DNA of 64,000 nt from Alloalcanivorax balearicus MACL04 (lineage in GTDB: Bacteria; Pseudomonadota; Gammaproteobacteria; Pseudomonadales; Alcanivoracaceae): positions 124,001-188,000 of the forward strand of contig NZ_ARXS01000006.1 of NCBI RefSeq assembly GCF_025532145.1, read 5' to 3'. The stretch's first letter is position 1, and every line of letters begins with the position of its first letter. Position numbers and translations under genes: made by a program. The notes under the pieces were generated by a model, which worked only from the letters and a program-made list of their open reading frames with translations, was not told the origin of the DNA and searched no databases. Below are positions 54,902 to 62,928 of this stretch, piece by piece.

Positions 54902-55645
54902 TCAGGAAAAAGCGTGTGAAAGGATGAACGCGGTGGTGAACCCGGCGGCGGTGATCAGTCCGGCCGCGTTATGGGTTTCATCGAAGGCTTCGGGAATCAT
55001 GGTGTCGGCGATCATGGCCAGCATGGCACCGGCGGCGACGCCCTGGGCCACGGCGATGTACTGCGCCGGCGCGTTATCGAAGAGGAGGTAACCGCCCACG
55101 GCGCCGAGGCCGCACAACAAAGCGATGGCCGTCCACAATCCAAAAACATAACCGAACGACATGCCGGCCCGTTTCATGCCGACGGTACTGGACATGCCTT
55201 CGGGCACATTGGAGAGAAAGATGGCGGCGACGATCGGGATCGATACGCCGTTGCCTTCCAGCAGGCTCAGGCCGATCACCATGGATTCCGGTATGCCGTC
55301 GAACACGGAGCCCAGGGCGATGACCAGGGCGGCACTGGCCGTGGCGGCATTGGATTTATTCGACCGCTTGCGGTGGCGGGCGCCGTTGTCGGCGAGGATG
55401 ACGGCACCGCAGGTGAAGGCGGCGGCACCGGCCAGAAAGCCCGCCGCCGAAGCCAGCAAGCCGCCTTTGTGCAACGCCTCATCCATAAGATCGAAGGCGA
55501 TGGCGGAAACCAGAACACCGGAGCCAAACGCCATCACCGCCGCGGTCACCCGAGCCGGCGGCTTGGTGAACCAGCCCAGCAGTGTACCAACCAGCAGGGC
55601 ACTGCCTCCCGCCAGCCCCCAGAACAGCGCGGTCATCAGATGCAT
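54902..55645 (-). CDS. ZIP-family metal transporter
   Basis: About 247 residues with seven or eight membrane helices. The ZIP metal-site helices are visible: GSVFDGIPESMVIGLSLL and IFLSNVPEGMSSTVGMKR, with the His/Asp-containing FDLMDEALHKGG further upstream. ZIP proteins bring Zn2+, Fe2+ or Mn2+ into the cytoplasm. The ATG at 55645 has GAGGG 8 bases upstream; a start at 55663 lacks a good site. It begins 19 bases after the third propeller lipoprotein on the same strand, the same spacing as between the lipoproteins, so it is probably the last gene of that operon. Confidence 0.88.
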   Translation of the reverse strand: MHLMTALFWGLAGGSALLVGTLLGWFTKPPARVTAAVMAFGSGVLVSAIAFDLMDEALHKGGLLASAAGFLAGAAAFTCGAVILADNGARHRKRSNKSNAATASAALVIALGSVFDGIPESMVIGLSLLEGNGVSIPIVAAIFLSNVPEGMSSTVGMKRAGMSFGYVFGLWTAIALLCGLGAVGGYLLFDNAPAQYIAVAQGVAAGAMLAMIADTMIPEAFDETHNAAGLITAAGFTTAFILSHAFS

Positions 55646-55664
55646 GGCGGATCCCTCATTCACA

Positions 55665-56984
55665 TCAGGGTTCTTGCGACTGGAATATCAGTACGCGGTT
55701 GTTCCCCTCGTCGGCCACCAACAACTTGTCCTGGTAAAAGCGCACACCGGTGGGGTAAGCCATCGCACGTGCGGAGGCGGCGCTGTCCAGGGTGCCATCC
55801 TGGTCATCGTCATTGGGGGCGTAGTGGGTGAAGTCACTCTGGCCCAATACCACATCGGCGGGCTGGAAATTCGAGGTCGGGAAGCTGTTCCAGATCAGCA
55901 CGCGTCGATTCCCAGAGTCGGCAATAGCCAGTTGGCTACCGTTGGAATCCACTCCGTCATAGGGGTAGTACAGAGTGCGTGCCGTTGGCGCCTCGTCGGG
56001 TTCACCATCCTGGTCGTCATCGTTATGGATATTGCGGCTGAAGTCCGGCTGGCCAATGACGATATCGGCCGGTTGGAAATTGCTGGTGGGGAAGCTGTTC
56101 CAGATCAGTACCCGATTGTTGGCGCCGTCGATGACAATCAGGCGATTGCCGTCTGTCCAACTACCGGCTGGGTAAGCCAAAGAGCGCGCCGTTGGGGTCT
56201 CCTCCTCAACGCCATCCTGATCGTCATCGTTGGGCTCGCAATGGGTGAAATCCGCTTGCCCCAGTACCAGGTCGGCCGGTTGGCCGTGGGTGGTGGGCAG
56301 GCTGTTCCAGATCAGTACCCGATTGTGGTCGGAGTCGGTTACCACCAGCTTGCCGTTCCCGGTGATGTCCACCGTTTCCGGAGTGTCGACGTGAATCGCG
56401 TCGCAATCGGTATTCCAGGAATCGGGATCCGTCTGTCCTACCACGATGTCAGGTTCAGCGCCGGCGTCGGACGGAACCGTGTTATAGAGGAATACTCTGT
56501 TGCTGTCATAGTCCACCATCGCCATCTTGCCGCCGGCAATCGAGATTTGTTGCGGACCATTCAATTCCCCGGGCGCGGTGGTGGTGAAATCCGGCTGTCC
56601 CAGCACGAAGTCGGCAACGGCGTTGTTGACCGTGGGGATGCTGTTGTAGGCGAGAACGCGGTTATTGTCGTAATCGCTAATAAAGAGCGTCCCCGAGGCG
56701 CTTACCGCGGGATTGCCATACAGGCCTCGCAGGGTGTTGGCGTCCGGTTCGCCGTTCTGGTTCGGACGCATACCGGCGAAATCGGCCTGGCCGATGACAA
56801 CAGCGGCGGGCTGGAAATTGCTGAGCGTCAGCTTCTTCGGCGGATTTTCGCCACCACCACCGCCACCACCACCACCGCCACCACCACCACCGCCGCCACC
56901 ACAAGCGGAAAGGGCGAGTGTCGAGGCCAGGCCCAATACCGTCAGGCCGCGTGGTGTCATGTTCACGAGGTCCTTGTTTTTCAT
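55665..56984 (-). CDS. Poly-glycine beta-propeller lipoprotein, paralogue 1
   Basis: 439 residues. The lipoprotein signal ends LALSAC, and the Cys is followed by 17 consecutive Gly codons (56850-56900). The rest has six repeats of the form NRVLIWNSFPTSNFQPAD-VVLGQ-DF, spaced about 60 residues apart, resembling NHL-type propellers. The N-terminal SNFQPAAVVIGQADF continues where the last repeat NRVLIFQSQ stops, so the ring could close as a six-bladed propeller. Three NDDDQDG loops fit the calcium-type DxDxDG pattern. CAPCA-type function is unknown; a +2 Gly suggests the outer membrane. AAGGAG precedes the ATG. Confidence 0.82.
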   Translation of the reverse strand: MKNKDLVNMTPRGLTVLGLASTLALSACGGGGGGGGGGGGGGGGGENPPKKLTLSNFQPAAVVIGQADFAGMRPNQNGEPDANTLRGLYGNPAVSASGTLFISDYDNNRVLAYNSIPTVNNAVADFVLGQPDFTTTAPGELNGPQQISIAGGKMAMVDYDSNRVFLYNTVPSDAGAEPDIVVGQTDPDSWNTDCDAIHVDTPETVDITGNGKLVVTDSDHNRVLIWNSLPTTHGQPADLVLGQADFTHCEPNDDDQDGVEEETPTARSLAYPAGSWTDGNRLIVIDGANNRVLIWNSFPTSNFQPADIVIGQPDFSRNIHNDDDQDGEPDEAPTARTLYYPYDGVDSNGSQLAIADSGNRRVLIWNSFPTSNFQPADVVLGQSDFTHYAPNDDDQDGTLDSAASARAMAYPTGVRFYQDKLLVADEGNNRVLIFQSQEP

Positions 56985-57004
56985 TATTGGCTCCTTGGTG
57001 TTTG

Positions 57005-58261
57005 TTATTGTGATTGGAATACCAGCACGCGATTGTTTCCAATCTCGGAAACCAGCAGTTTGTCCTGGTAAAAACGGACGCCTGTGGGGAATCTCAGCAC
57101 GCGCGCCGAGGCGGTGGGGTCTTCTTCGCCATCCTGATTGTCGTCGTTTGCCTGAGTGTGAGCGAAATCGCTCTGGCCCAATATGATATCAGGCTGTTGG
57201 AAGTTGCTGGTGGGAAAGCTGTCCCAGATCAGCACGCGATTATTGGCGCTGTCGGCGACTGCCAATTGCCGGCCGTTGGAGTCGATGCCGTAGGGGGTGT
57301 CCAGAGTGTCTGCCGAGTCGCTGGCCGAGGTAAAATCCTCCTGGCCCAGCACGATATCGGCGGGTTGGAAATGGTTGGTGGGGAAGCTGTTCCAGACCAG
57401 CACCCGATTGTTGTTGTTATCAATCACCGCGAGACGATGGCCGTCCGTCCAGACGCCGGTAGGATTGTGGAGTGTGCGCGCTGAGCGGGGATTGCGACTG
57501 CGATCCTGATCACCGTCATTAGGGACGCAATGGGTAAAGTCGCCTTGGCCCAGTACCAGGTCCGCGGGCTGGCCGTGGGCGGTTGGCAGGGTGTTCCAGA
57601 TCAGAACTCGATTGTGGGCGGAGTCGGCCACCACTAGTCTGCCATCCGCCGTGAGTGTGGCGGCTTCGGGGCTGTTGAGGTGGGTGGCATCGCAGGTGTC
57701 CTCCTGAGAATCGAAGTCCACCTGTCCGACCACGACATCGGGTTCGGTCCCGCCCCCGGCGGGGATCGTGTTGTAGATCAATACGCGGTCACCGTCAAAA
57801 TTTGCCACCGCCATCCTGCCGCCCGCTATCGAAACCCCTTGCGGACTGGACAGCATGCCCGGCTCGTTGCTGGTGAAATCCGGCTGGCCCAGCACGAAAT
57901 CGGCAGCGGCGTTGTTGACAGTGGGGAGGGACTGATAGCCCAGCACCCGATAGTTTTCAGTGTCACTAATGAACAGGGTGCCGGAGGGACTCACCGCCGG
58001 ATTGCCGTACGGGGTGGCCAGAGAGTCGGCCGCGGGTGTTTCGTAGTCCGCTCCCTTGTTGGGACCGGTGCCGGCGAAGTCGGCCTGGCCGATAACGGTG
58101 GTGGCGGGCTGAAAATTGCTGAGTTCCAACTTCGGTGGGAGGGCTTCGCCGCCACCGCCGCCTCCACCTCCACCGCCGCAAGCCGAGAGAGTGAGAGTCG
58201 CGGCCAGGCCTAATGCCGTCAGGCCGCACGGTGTCATGTTCATGTGCTCCTTGTTTTTCAT
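57005..58261 (-). CDS. Poly-glycine beta-propeller lipoprotein, paralogue 2
   Basis: 418 residues, a close relative of the genes on either side. The lipobox LTLSAC is followed by ten Gly codons (58148-58177). Six blade motifs follow (for example [40 protein letters not shown]), ending NRVLVFQSQ. It keeps the two cysteines found in all three (DTCDATHL and DFTHC), perhaps a disulfide. Its Asp loops are NDGDQDR (degenerate) and NDDNQDG. One Asp-rich loop present in paralogue 1 is shortened. The 20-base spacer to paralogue 1 is nearly identical to that before paralogue 2, so the duplication unit included the spacer. Confidence 0.82.
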   Translation of the reverse strand: MKNKEHMNMTPCGLTALGLAATLTLSACGGGGGGGGGGEALPPKLELSNFQPATTVIGQADFAGTGPNKGADYETPAADSLATPYGNPAVSPSGTLFISDTENYRVLGYQSLPTVNNAAADFVLGQPDFTSNEPGMLSSPQGVSIAGGRMAVANFDGDRVLIYNTIPAGGGTEPDVVVGQVDFDSQEDTCDATHLNSPEAATLTADGRLVVADSAHNRVLIWNTLPTAHGQPADLVLGQGDFTHCVPNDGDQDRSRNPRSARTLHNPTGVWTDGHRLAVIDNNNNRVLVWNSFPTNHFQPADIVLGQEDFTSASDSADTLDTPYGIDSNGRQLAVADSANNRVLIWDSFPTSNFQQPDIILGQSDFAHTQANDDNQDGEEDPTASARVLRFPTGVRFYQDKLLVSEIGNNRVLVFQSQ

Positions 58262-58281
58262 TGTTGGTTCCTTGGTGCTTG

Positions 58282-59547
58282 TTATTGCGACTGGAATATC
58301 AACACGCGATGGTTTGCCATGTCGGAAATCAACAGCTTGTCCTGGTAAAAACGGACGCCGGAGGGAAAGTTCAGTACGCGGGCCGAGGCGGCGCCGTCAT
58401 CCACACCGTCCTGGTTGTCGTCGTTTGCTTGATTGTGATCCAAATCGCTCTGGCCCAGCACAATATCGGCCTGCTGGAAGTTGCTGTTGGGGACGCTGTT
58501 CCAGATCAGTACCCGATGATTGCGGCTATCGGCGACCGCAAATTGCCGGCCGTTGGAATCGATGCCATAGGGCGTGTCCAAAGTGCCTGTTGAGGCGCTG
58601 GCCGAGGTGAAATCCGCCTGGCCCAGGACGATATCAGCGGGTTGGAAGTGGCTGGTGGGAAAGGTGCTCCAGATCAGCACCCGGTTGTTGTCGTTGTCGA
58701 TCACCGCGAGACGGCGGCCGTCCGCCCACAGGCCGGTGGGATAGTCGAGGGTGCGAGCGGAACGGGGGCCGCTGAGGCCATCCTGATCGTCGTCATTTGG
58801 ATCACAATGGGTAAAGTCGCCTTGTCCCAGCACCAGATCCGCGGGCTGGCCATGGGAAGTGGGCAGGGTGTTCCAGATCAGGACCCGGTCGTGGCCGGAG
58901 TCGGCCACCACCAGCTTGCCGTCCGCCGTGAGCTCGGCGGCTTCGGGACCGTTCAAGTGGGTGGCATCGCAGGTTTCGTCCTTGGAATCGAAATCCGCCT
59001 GCCCGACCACGACATCGGGCTCGGCCCCGCCGCCAGCGGGAACCGTGTTGTAAATCAATACCCTGCTACCGTCATAATTGGCCACCGCCATCTTGCCCCC
59101 CGCTATCGAGACCCCTTCCGGGAGGAACAGCACGCCCGGCTCGTTGCTGGTGAAGTCCGGCTGTCCCAGCACGAAATCGGCAGCGGCGGTGTTGACGGTG
59201 GGAAGGGTGTGGTAGCCCAGTACCCGGTTGTTGGAGGAATCACTGATGAACAGGGTGCCGGAGGGGCTCACCGCCGGATTGCCGTAGGGCGTGGCCAGGG
59301 AGTCGGCCTCCGGTGTGTCGTAGCCCGTTTCCTTGTTGGGGCCGGTGCCGATGAAGTCGGCCTGGCCGATAACGATGTCGGCCGGCTGGAAATTGCCGAG
59401 GTTCAACAGCGGCGGGAGGTTTTCGCCACCCCCGCCGGAACCGCCGCCCCCTCCGCCTCCCCCGCAGGCCGAAAGGGTGAGGGTCGCGGCCAGGCCCAAT
59501 ACGGTCAGGCCGCGCGATGTCATGCTGATGCAGTCCTTGTCGCTCAT
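58282..59547 (-). CDS. Poly-glycine beta-propeller lipoprotein, paralogue 3 (first of the operon)
   Basis: About 421 residues from the ATG at 59547, which has GGAAG 5 bases upstream; an open frame to 59598 adds 17 residues without signal-peptide character. The lipobox LTLSAC is followed by four to eight Gly, one Ser and further Gly (13 residues). Six blade motifs are present ([13 protein letters not shown] to [10 protein letters not shown]), with the conserved cysteine pair DETCDATHL / DFTHC and the loops NDDDQDG and NDDNQDG. It is transcribed first, divergently from tkt. Function unknown; a surface binding or scaffolding role is likely for a propeller. Confidence 0.82.
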   Translation of the reverse strand: MSDKDCISMTSRGLTVLGLAATLTLSACGGGGGGGGSGGGGENLPPLLNLGNFQPADIVIGQADFIGTGPNKETGYDTPEADSLATPYGNPAVSPSGTLFISDSSNNRVLGYHTLPTVNTAAADFVLGQPDFTSNEPGVLFLPEGVSIAGGKMAVANYDGSRVLIYNTVPAGGGAEPDVVVGQADFDSKDETCDATHLNGPEAAELTADGKLVVADSGHDRVLIWNTLPTSHGQPADLVLGQGDFTHCDPNDDDQDGLSGPRSARTLDYPTGLWADGRRLAVIDNDNNRVLIWSTFPTSHFQPADIVLGQADFTSASASTGTLDTPYGIDSNGRQFAVADSRNHRVLIWNSVPNSNFQQADIVLGQSDLDHNQANDDNQDGVDDGAASARVLNFPSGVRFYQDKLLISDMANHRVLIFQSQ

Positions 59548-59788
59548 TCGGTCTTCCTTGTGTGTTTTGGCGGATACAGTCTTTTTTAGGGTTACCACAA
59601 ATGAGGCGGGCTCACGAGGTTACAGCTCGCTCCGAGGGCGGGTTTTACAAAGTGGATGCCGTCCCGAAGGAGGCCGGCCAGGGCGGTGTTCCGGCGTTCG
59701 AGGCCAGTCATCGCTTTATTTGCCCGCGACTCGCCCATGGGCGACAATAGCGCCCCTTTTTCAGCCACCAGTCAGTTTGGAGCCCTGC
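59548..59788. other. Divergent gap between the lipoprotein operon and tkt
   Basis: It must contain both promoters. An AT-rich stretch (CAGTCTTTTTTAGGGTTACC near 59577) lies on the lipoprotein side. The perfect palindrome TCGCCCATGGGCGA is at 59731-59744, 45 bases before tkt. No gene is seen. Confidence 0.5.
59731..59744. promoter_or_regulatory. 14-base palindrome upstream of tkt
   Basis: TCGCCCATGGGCGA is a perfect palindrome between possible promoter parts (CTTTATT before, GACAATAG after). It could be an operator for tkt; no known factor is recognised. Confidence 0.35.
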
Positions 59789-61795
59789 ATGTCCAGTGCC
59801 CCCGCCAGCCGTGATCTCGCCAATGCCATCCGTGCGCTCAGTATGGATGCGGTCCAGCAAGCCAATTCCGGCCACCCCGGCGCGCCCATGGGCATGGCGG
59901 ACATCGCCGAAGTGCTCTGGCGCGGTTTCCTCAAGCACAACCCCGGCAATCCGCAATGGCCGGATCGGGATCGCTTCGTGCTGTCCAACGGCCACGGTTC
60001 CATGCTGCTGTACAGCCTGCTGCACCTGACCGGCTACGGCGTCAGCCTGGAAGACATCCAGAACTTTCGGCAACTCGGCAGCCCCACCGCGGGCCACCCG
60101 GAATATGGTGACGCGCCGGGTATCGAGACCACCACCGGCCCGCTGGGGCAGGGCATCGCCAACGCCGTGGGCATGGCGCTGGCGGAGAAGGTGCTGGCGG
60201 CGCAGTTCAATCGCGAAGGCCACCAGATCGTCGATCACCATACCTACTGTTTCCTGGGTGATGGCTGCATGATGGAAGGGATTTCCCACGAAGTGGCGTC
60301 CCTGGCCGGGACCCTGGGGCTGGGTAAACTGATCGCCTTCTATGATGACAACGGCATCTCCATCGATGGCGAAGTGGAGGGCTGGTTCACCGACGACACG
60401 GTGGAGCGCTTCCGCGCCTACGGCTGGCAGGTGATCCCCAATGTGGACGGCCATGATCCGGAAGAAATCCGCATGGCGGTGGAAACCGCGCGCAAGAACA
60501 GCGAACAGCCCACCCTGATCTGTTGCAAGACCATCATCGGCTTCGGCAGCCCCAACAAGCAGGGCAAGGAAGAATCCCACGGCGCCGCGCTGGGCGAGGA
60601 CGAAATCGCCCTGACCCGTGAAGCCCTGGGGTGGCAGCACGGTCCGTTCGAGATTCCCGAAGATATTCGCCAGGCCTGGGATGCTCGCGACACCGGTGCC
60701 GGGCAGGAAGCCGAGTGGCAGGTCCGGTTCGACGCCTACCGGGCGGAATTCCCGGAGCTGGCGGTGGAGTTCCAGCGCCGTATGGACGGCAAGCTGCCCA
60801 CCGGATTCGATCATGCCGCCCAGGCCTTCATCAAGGAGTGCCAGGAAAAGGGCGAGAAAGTGGCCAGCCGCAAGGCCAGCCAGAATGCCCTGGACGCCTA
60901 CGGTCCGCTGCTGCCAGAACTGCTCGGTGGCTCCGCTGATCTGGCCGGTTCCAACAACACGCTGTGGAAAGGCTGCAAGGCGGTGAATGCCGCTGACGCC
61001 AGCGGTAACTATGTGCATTACGGGGTGCGCGAGTTCGGCATGACCGCGATCATGAACGGCGTTTGCCTGCACGGTGGCCTGCGCCCCTACGGAGGCACTT
61101 TCCTGGTGTTCATGGAATACGCCCGCAACGCCGTGCGCATGGCGGCGCTGATGCACCAGCCCAATATTCTGGTCTACACCCATGACTCCATCGGTCTGGG
61201 CGAGGACGGCCCCACCCACCAGCCCATCGAACAGCTGGCCAACCTGCGCATGACGCCGAACATGAGCACTTGGCGCCCGTGCGACACGGTGGAAACCGCG
61301 GTGGCCTGGAAACACGCTCTGCAGCGTCAGGACGGTCCCACCGCGCTGATCTGTTCCCGCCAGGGGCTGGCCTGCATGCCCCGGGACGAGAACGTTCTGG
61401 ACCAGGTGGAAAAGGGCGGCTATACCCTGCTGCAAACCGGTGAAGGCACCCCGGATGCACTGATCATTGCCACCGGCTCGGAAGTGGAACTGGCGGTGAA
61501 GGCCGCTGAAACGCTGGGGGCTGCCGGCCGCAATGTGCGCGTGGTGTCCATGCCCAGCGCCGATGCCTTCCTGTCGCAAAGCGCGGATTACCAGGAAAGC
61601 GTGCTGCCGGCGGCGGTCAGAGCGCGGGTGGCGGTGGAAGCGGCCATCACCGATTACTGGTATCGCTTTGTCGGCCTGGACGGCAAGGTGGTAGGTATGA
61701 CCGGGTTCGGGGCTTCCGCCCCCGCCGGAGACCTGTACAAGCATTTCGGCATCACCGCCGAGGCGGTGACAGAGGCCGTGGAGAGCCTGCTTTGA
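59789..61795 (+). CDS. tkt: Transketolase
   Basis: 668 residues, the usual length. Thiamine-diphosphate residues are in [18 protein letters not shown] near residue 26 and [20 protein letters not shown]; the pyrimidine-domain motif is in [25 protein letters not shown]. It transfers two-carbon units between sugar phosphates in the pentose-phosphate pathway. The ATG at 59789 has TGGAG 6 bases upstream. The open frame runs on to 59333, but that part overlaps the opposite-strand lipoprotein gene and is not used. epd and pgk follow, as in Pseudomonas. Confidence 0.97.
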   Translation: MSSAPASRDLANAIRALSMDAVQQANSGHPGAPMGMADIAEVLWRGFLKHNPGNPQWPDRDRFVLSNGHGSMLLYSLLHLTGYGVSLEDIQNFRQLGSPTAGHPEYGDAPGIETTTGPLGQGIANAVGMALAEKVLAAQFNREGHQIVDHHTYCFLGDGCMMEGISHEVASLAGTLGLGKLIAFYDDNGISIDGEVEGWFTDDTVERFRAYGWQVIPNVDGHDPEEIRMAVETARKNSEQPTLICCKTIIGFGSPNKQGKEESHGAALGEDEIALTREALGWQHGPFEIPEDIRQAWDARDTGAGQEAEWQVRFDAYRAEFPELAVEFQRRMDGKLPTGFDHAAQAFIKECQEKGEKVASRKASQNALDAYGPLLPELLGGSADLAGSNNTLWKGCKAVNAADASGNYVHYGVREFGMTAIMNGVCLHGGLRPYGGTFLVFMEYARNAVRMAALMHQPNILVYTHDSIGLGEDGPTHQPIEQLANLRMTPNMSTWRPCDTVETAVAWKHALQRQDGPTALICSRQGLACMPRDENVLDQVEKGGYTLLQTGEGTPDALIIATGSEVELAVKAAETLGAAGRNVRVVSMPSADAFLSQSADYQESVLPAAVRARVAVEAAITDYWYRFVGLDGKVVGMTGFGASAPAGDLYKHFGITAEAVTEAVESLL

Positions 61796-61804
61796 GAAGA
61801 GAGA

Positions 61805-61825
61805 GTCCGACGTTCGACGTCCGAC
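61805..61825 (-). repeat. 21-base palindromic repeat, copy 2
   Basis: Read on the minus strand it begins GTCGGACGTC and ends ACGTCGGAC, with the same length and layout as the copies at 38013 and 62843. It lies 9 bases after the tkt stop and just before epd. Confidence 0.7.
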
Positions 61826-61832
61826 CATTATT

Positions 61833-62855
61833 ATGAAAGTCGCCATCAACGGATACGGTCGTATCGGGCGCTCTTTCGTCAGGGCCCTGGCGGAGCGCTG
61901 GGAGCGGGGTTGGCAGGTGCCGTTCGCCCTGACGGCGATCAACGACCTCGGTGAGGCGGAAGATCTGCTGTACCTGACCCGCTACGACACCACCCACGGC
62001 CGTTTGCCGCAGGAAGCCAGCCTGCGGGACGGCCGTTTGCATCTGGCGGAGCAAACGCCCCTGCTGCTTAACGAGCCGCGGCCGGCGCGTCTGCCCTGGC
62101 GGGAACTGGGCGTGGATCTGGTGTTGGAATGCTCCGGGCATTTCCGCGCTTACCGGGACGCCGCGGTGCATCTGGAGGCCGGTGCCGGGCGGGTGATCCT
62201 CGGTGCGGTGCCGTTCGACCACGCCGATCAGGTGGTGGTGTACGGGGTCAATCAGGAGCATGTGGGCGGCAATGACCGCATCCTTTCCGCGGCTTCCTGC
62301 ACCACTCACTGCATCGCCCCGTTGCTGCGGGCGCTGCACGCGGATTTCGGGGTGCGTCAGGCGCTGATGCAGGAAACCCACGCCTACACCTCCGATCAGA
62401 CCCTGCTGGATCATGTGCATCGGGATCCCCGCCGTGGCCGGGCCGGCGCGCAGAACATCGTGCCGACCACCAGCAGTGCCATCGGCGCGGTGCAGCAGGT
62501 ATTGCCGGAATTAGCCGGGCGTATCAGCGGTCACAGTATTCGTGTGCCGACGCTCAACGTGGCCATGGTGGAACTGACCCTGTCCCTGGAACGTCCCCCA
62601 GCAGCGGAAGGCGACGATCTGGACCAATGGTTGCGCCGTCTGGCGGCGGACAGCAACGGGTTGCTGGGCTACAACGATCAGCCGCTGGTCAGCGCCGATT
62701 TCAACCACCGGCCGGAGTCCGCCATCATCGACGGCTCCTTGAGCCGGGTGCAGGGCGAGCTGGTGCAATTGGTGGCCTGGTACGACAACGAGTGGGGCTA
62801 TGCCAACCGGCTGCTCGACTGGGTAAGCGAGTTGTCCAGGGTGTCGAACGTCTGA
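61833..62855 (+). CDS. epd: Erythrose-4-phosphate dehydrogenase (GAPDH family)
   Basis: 340 residues. [14 protein letters not shown] is the NAD site, the catalytic cysteine is in [14 protein letters not shown] and the catalytic histidine in [28 protein letters not shown] closes the barrel. [14 protein letters not shown], rather than the GAPDH pattern, favours Epd, which makes 4-phosphoerythronate for pyridoxal phosphate. Unusually, the family SCTTNC motif reads SCTTHC. It lies between tkt and pgk. No ribosome-binding site is clear; the start lies just after a 21-base repeat. GAPDH remains a possible alternative name. Confidence 0.88.
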   Translation: MKVAINGYGRIGRSFVRALAERWERGWQVPFALTAINDLGEAEDLLYLTRYDTTHGRLPQEASLRDGRLHLAEQTPLLLNEPRPARLPWRELGVDLVLECSGHFRAYRDAAVHLEAGAGRVILGAVPFDHADQVVVYGVNQEHVGGNDRILSAASCTTHCIAPLLRALHADFGVRQALMQETHAYTSDQTLLDHVHRDPRRGRAGAQNIVPTTSSAIGAVQQVLPELAGRISGHSIRVPTLNVAMVELTLSLERPPAAEGDDLDQWLRRLAADSNGLLGYNDQPLVSADFNHRPESAIIDGSLSRVQGELVQLVAWYDNEWGYANRLLDWVSELSRVSNV

Positions 62856-62863
62856 CGCCCGAC
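62843..62863 (+). repeat. 21-base palindromic repeat, copy 3
   Basis: It begins GTCGAACGTC and ends ACGCCCGAC, with 2-4 changes from the other copies. The epd stop codon lies inside it. Confidence 0.65.
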
Positions 62864-62928
62864 GGAATCTTCGAACCGACAAGTTTTCATCATCCCGGAT
62901 GGATGGTTTTAGACGAGGTAGCAAGACC

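Noticed and set aside
59333-59788. 152-codon extension of tkt
   Set aside because: It overlaps the opposite-strand lipoprotein gene and contains translated poly-Pro from the poly-Gly tract; the family start is at 59789.
59708-61942. 744-codon open frame on the minus strand opposite tkt
   Set aside because: An antisense shadow of transketolase; GC-rich codon bias keeps the complementary frame open.
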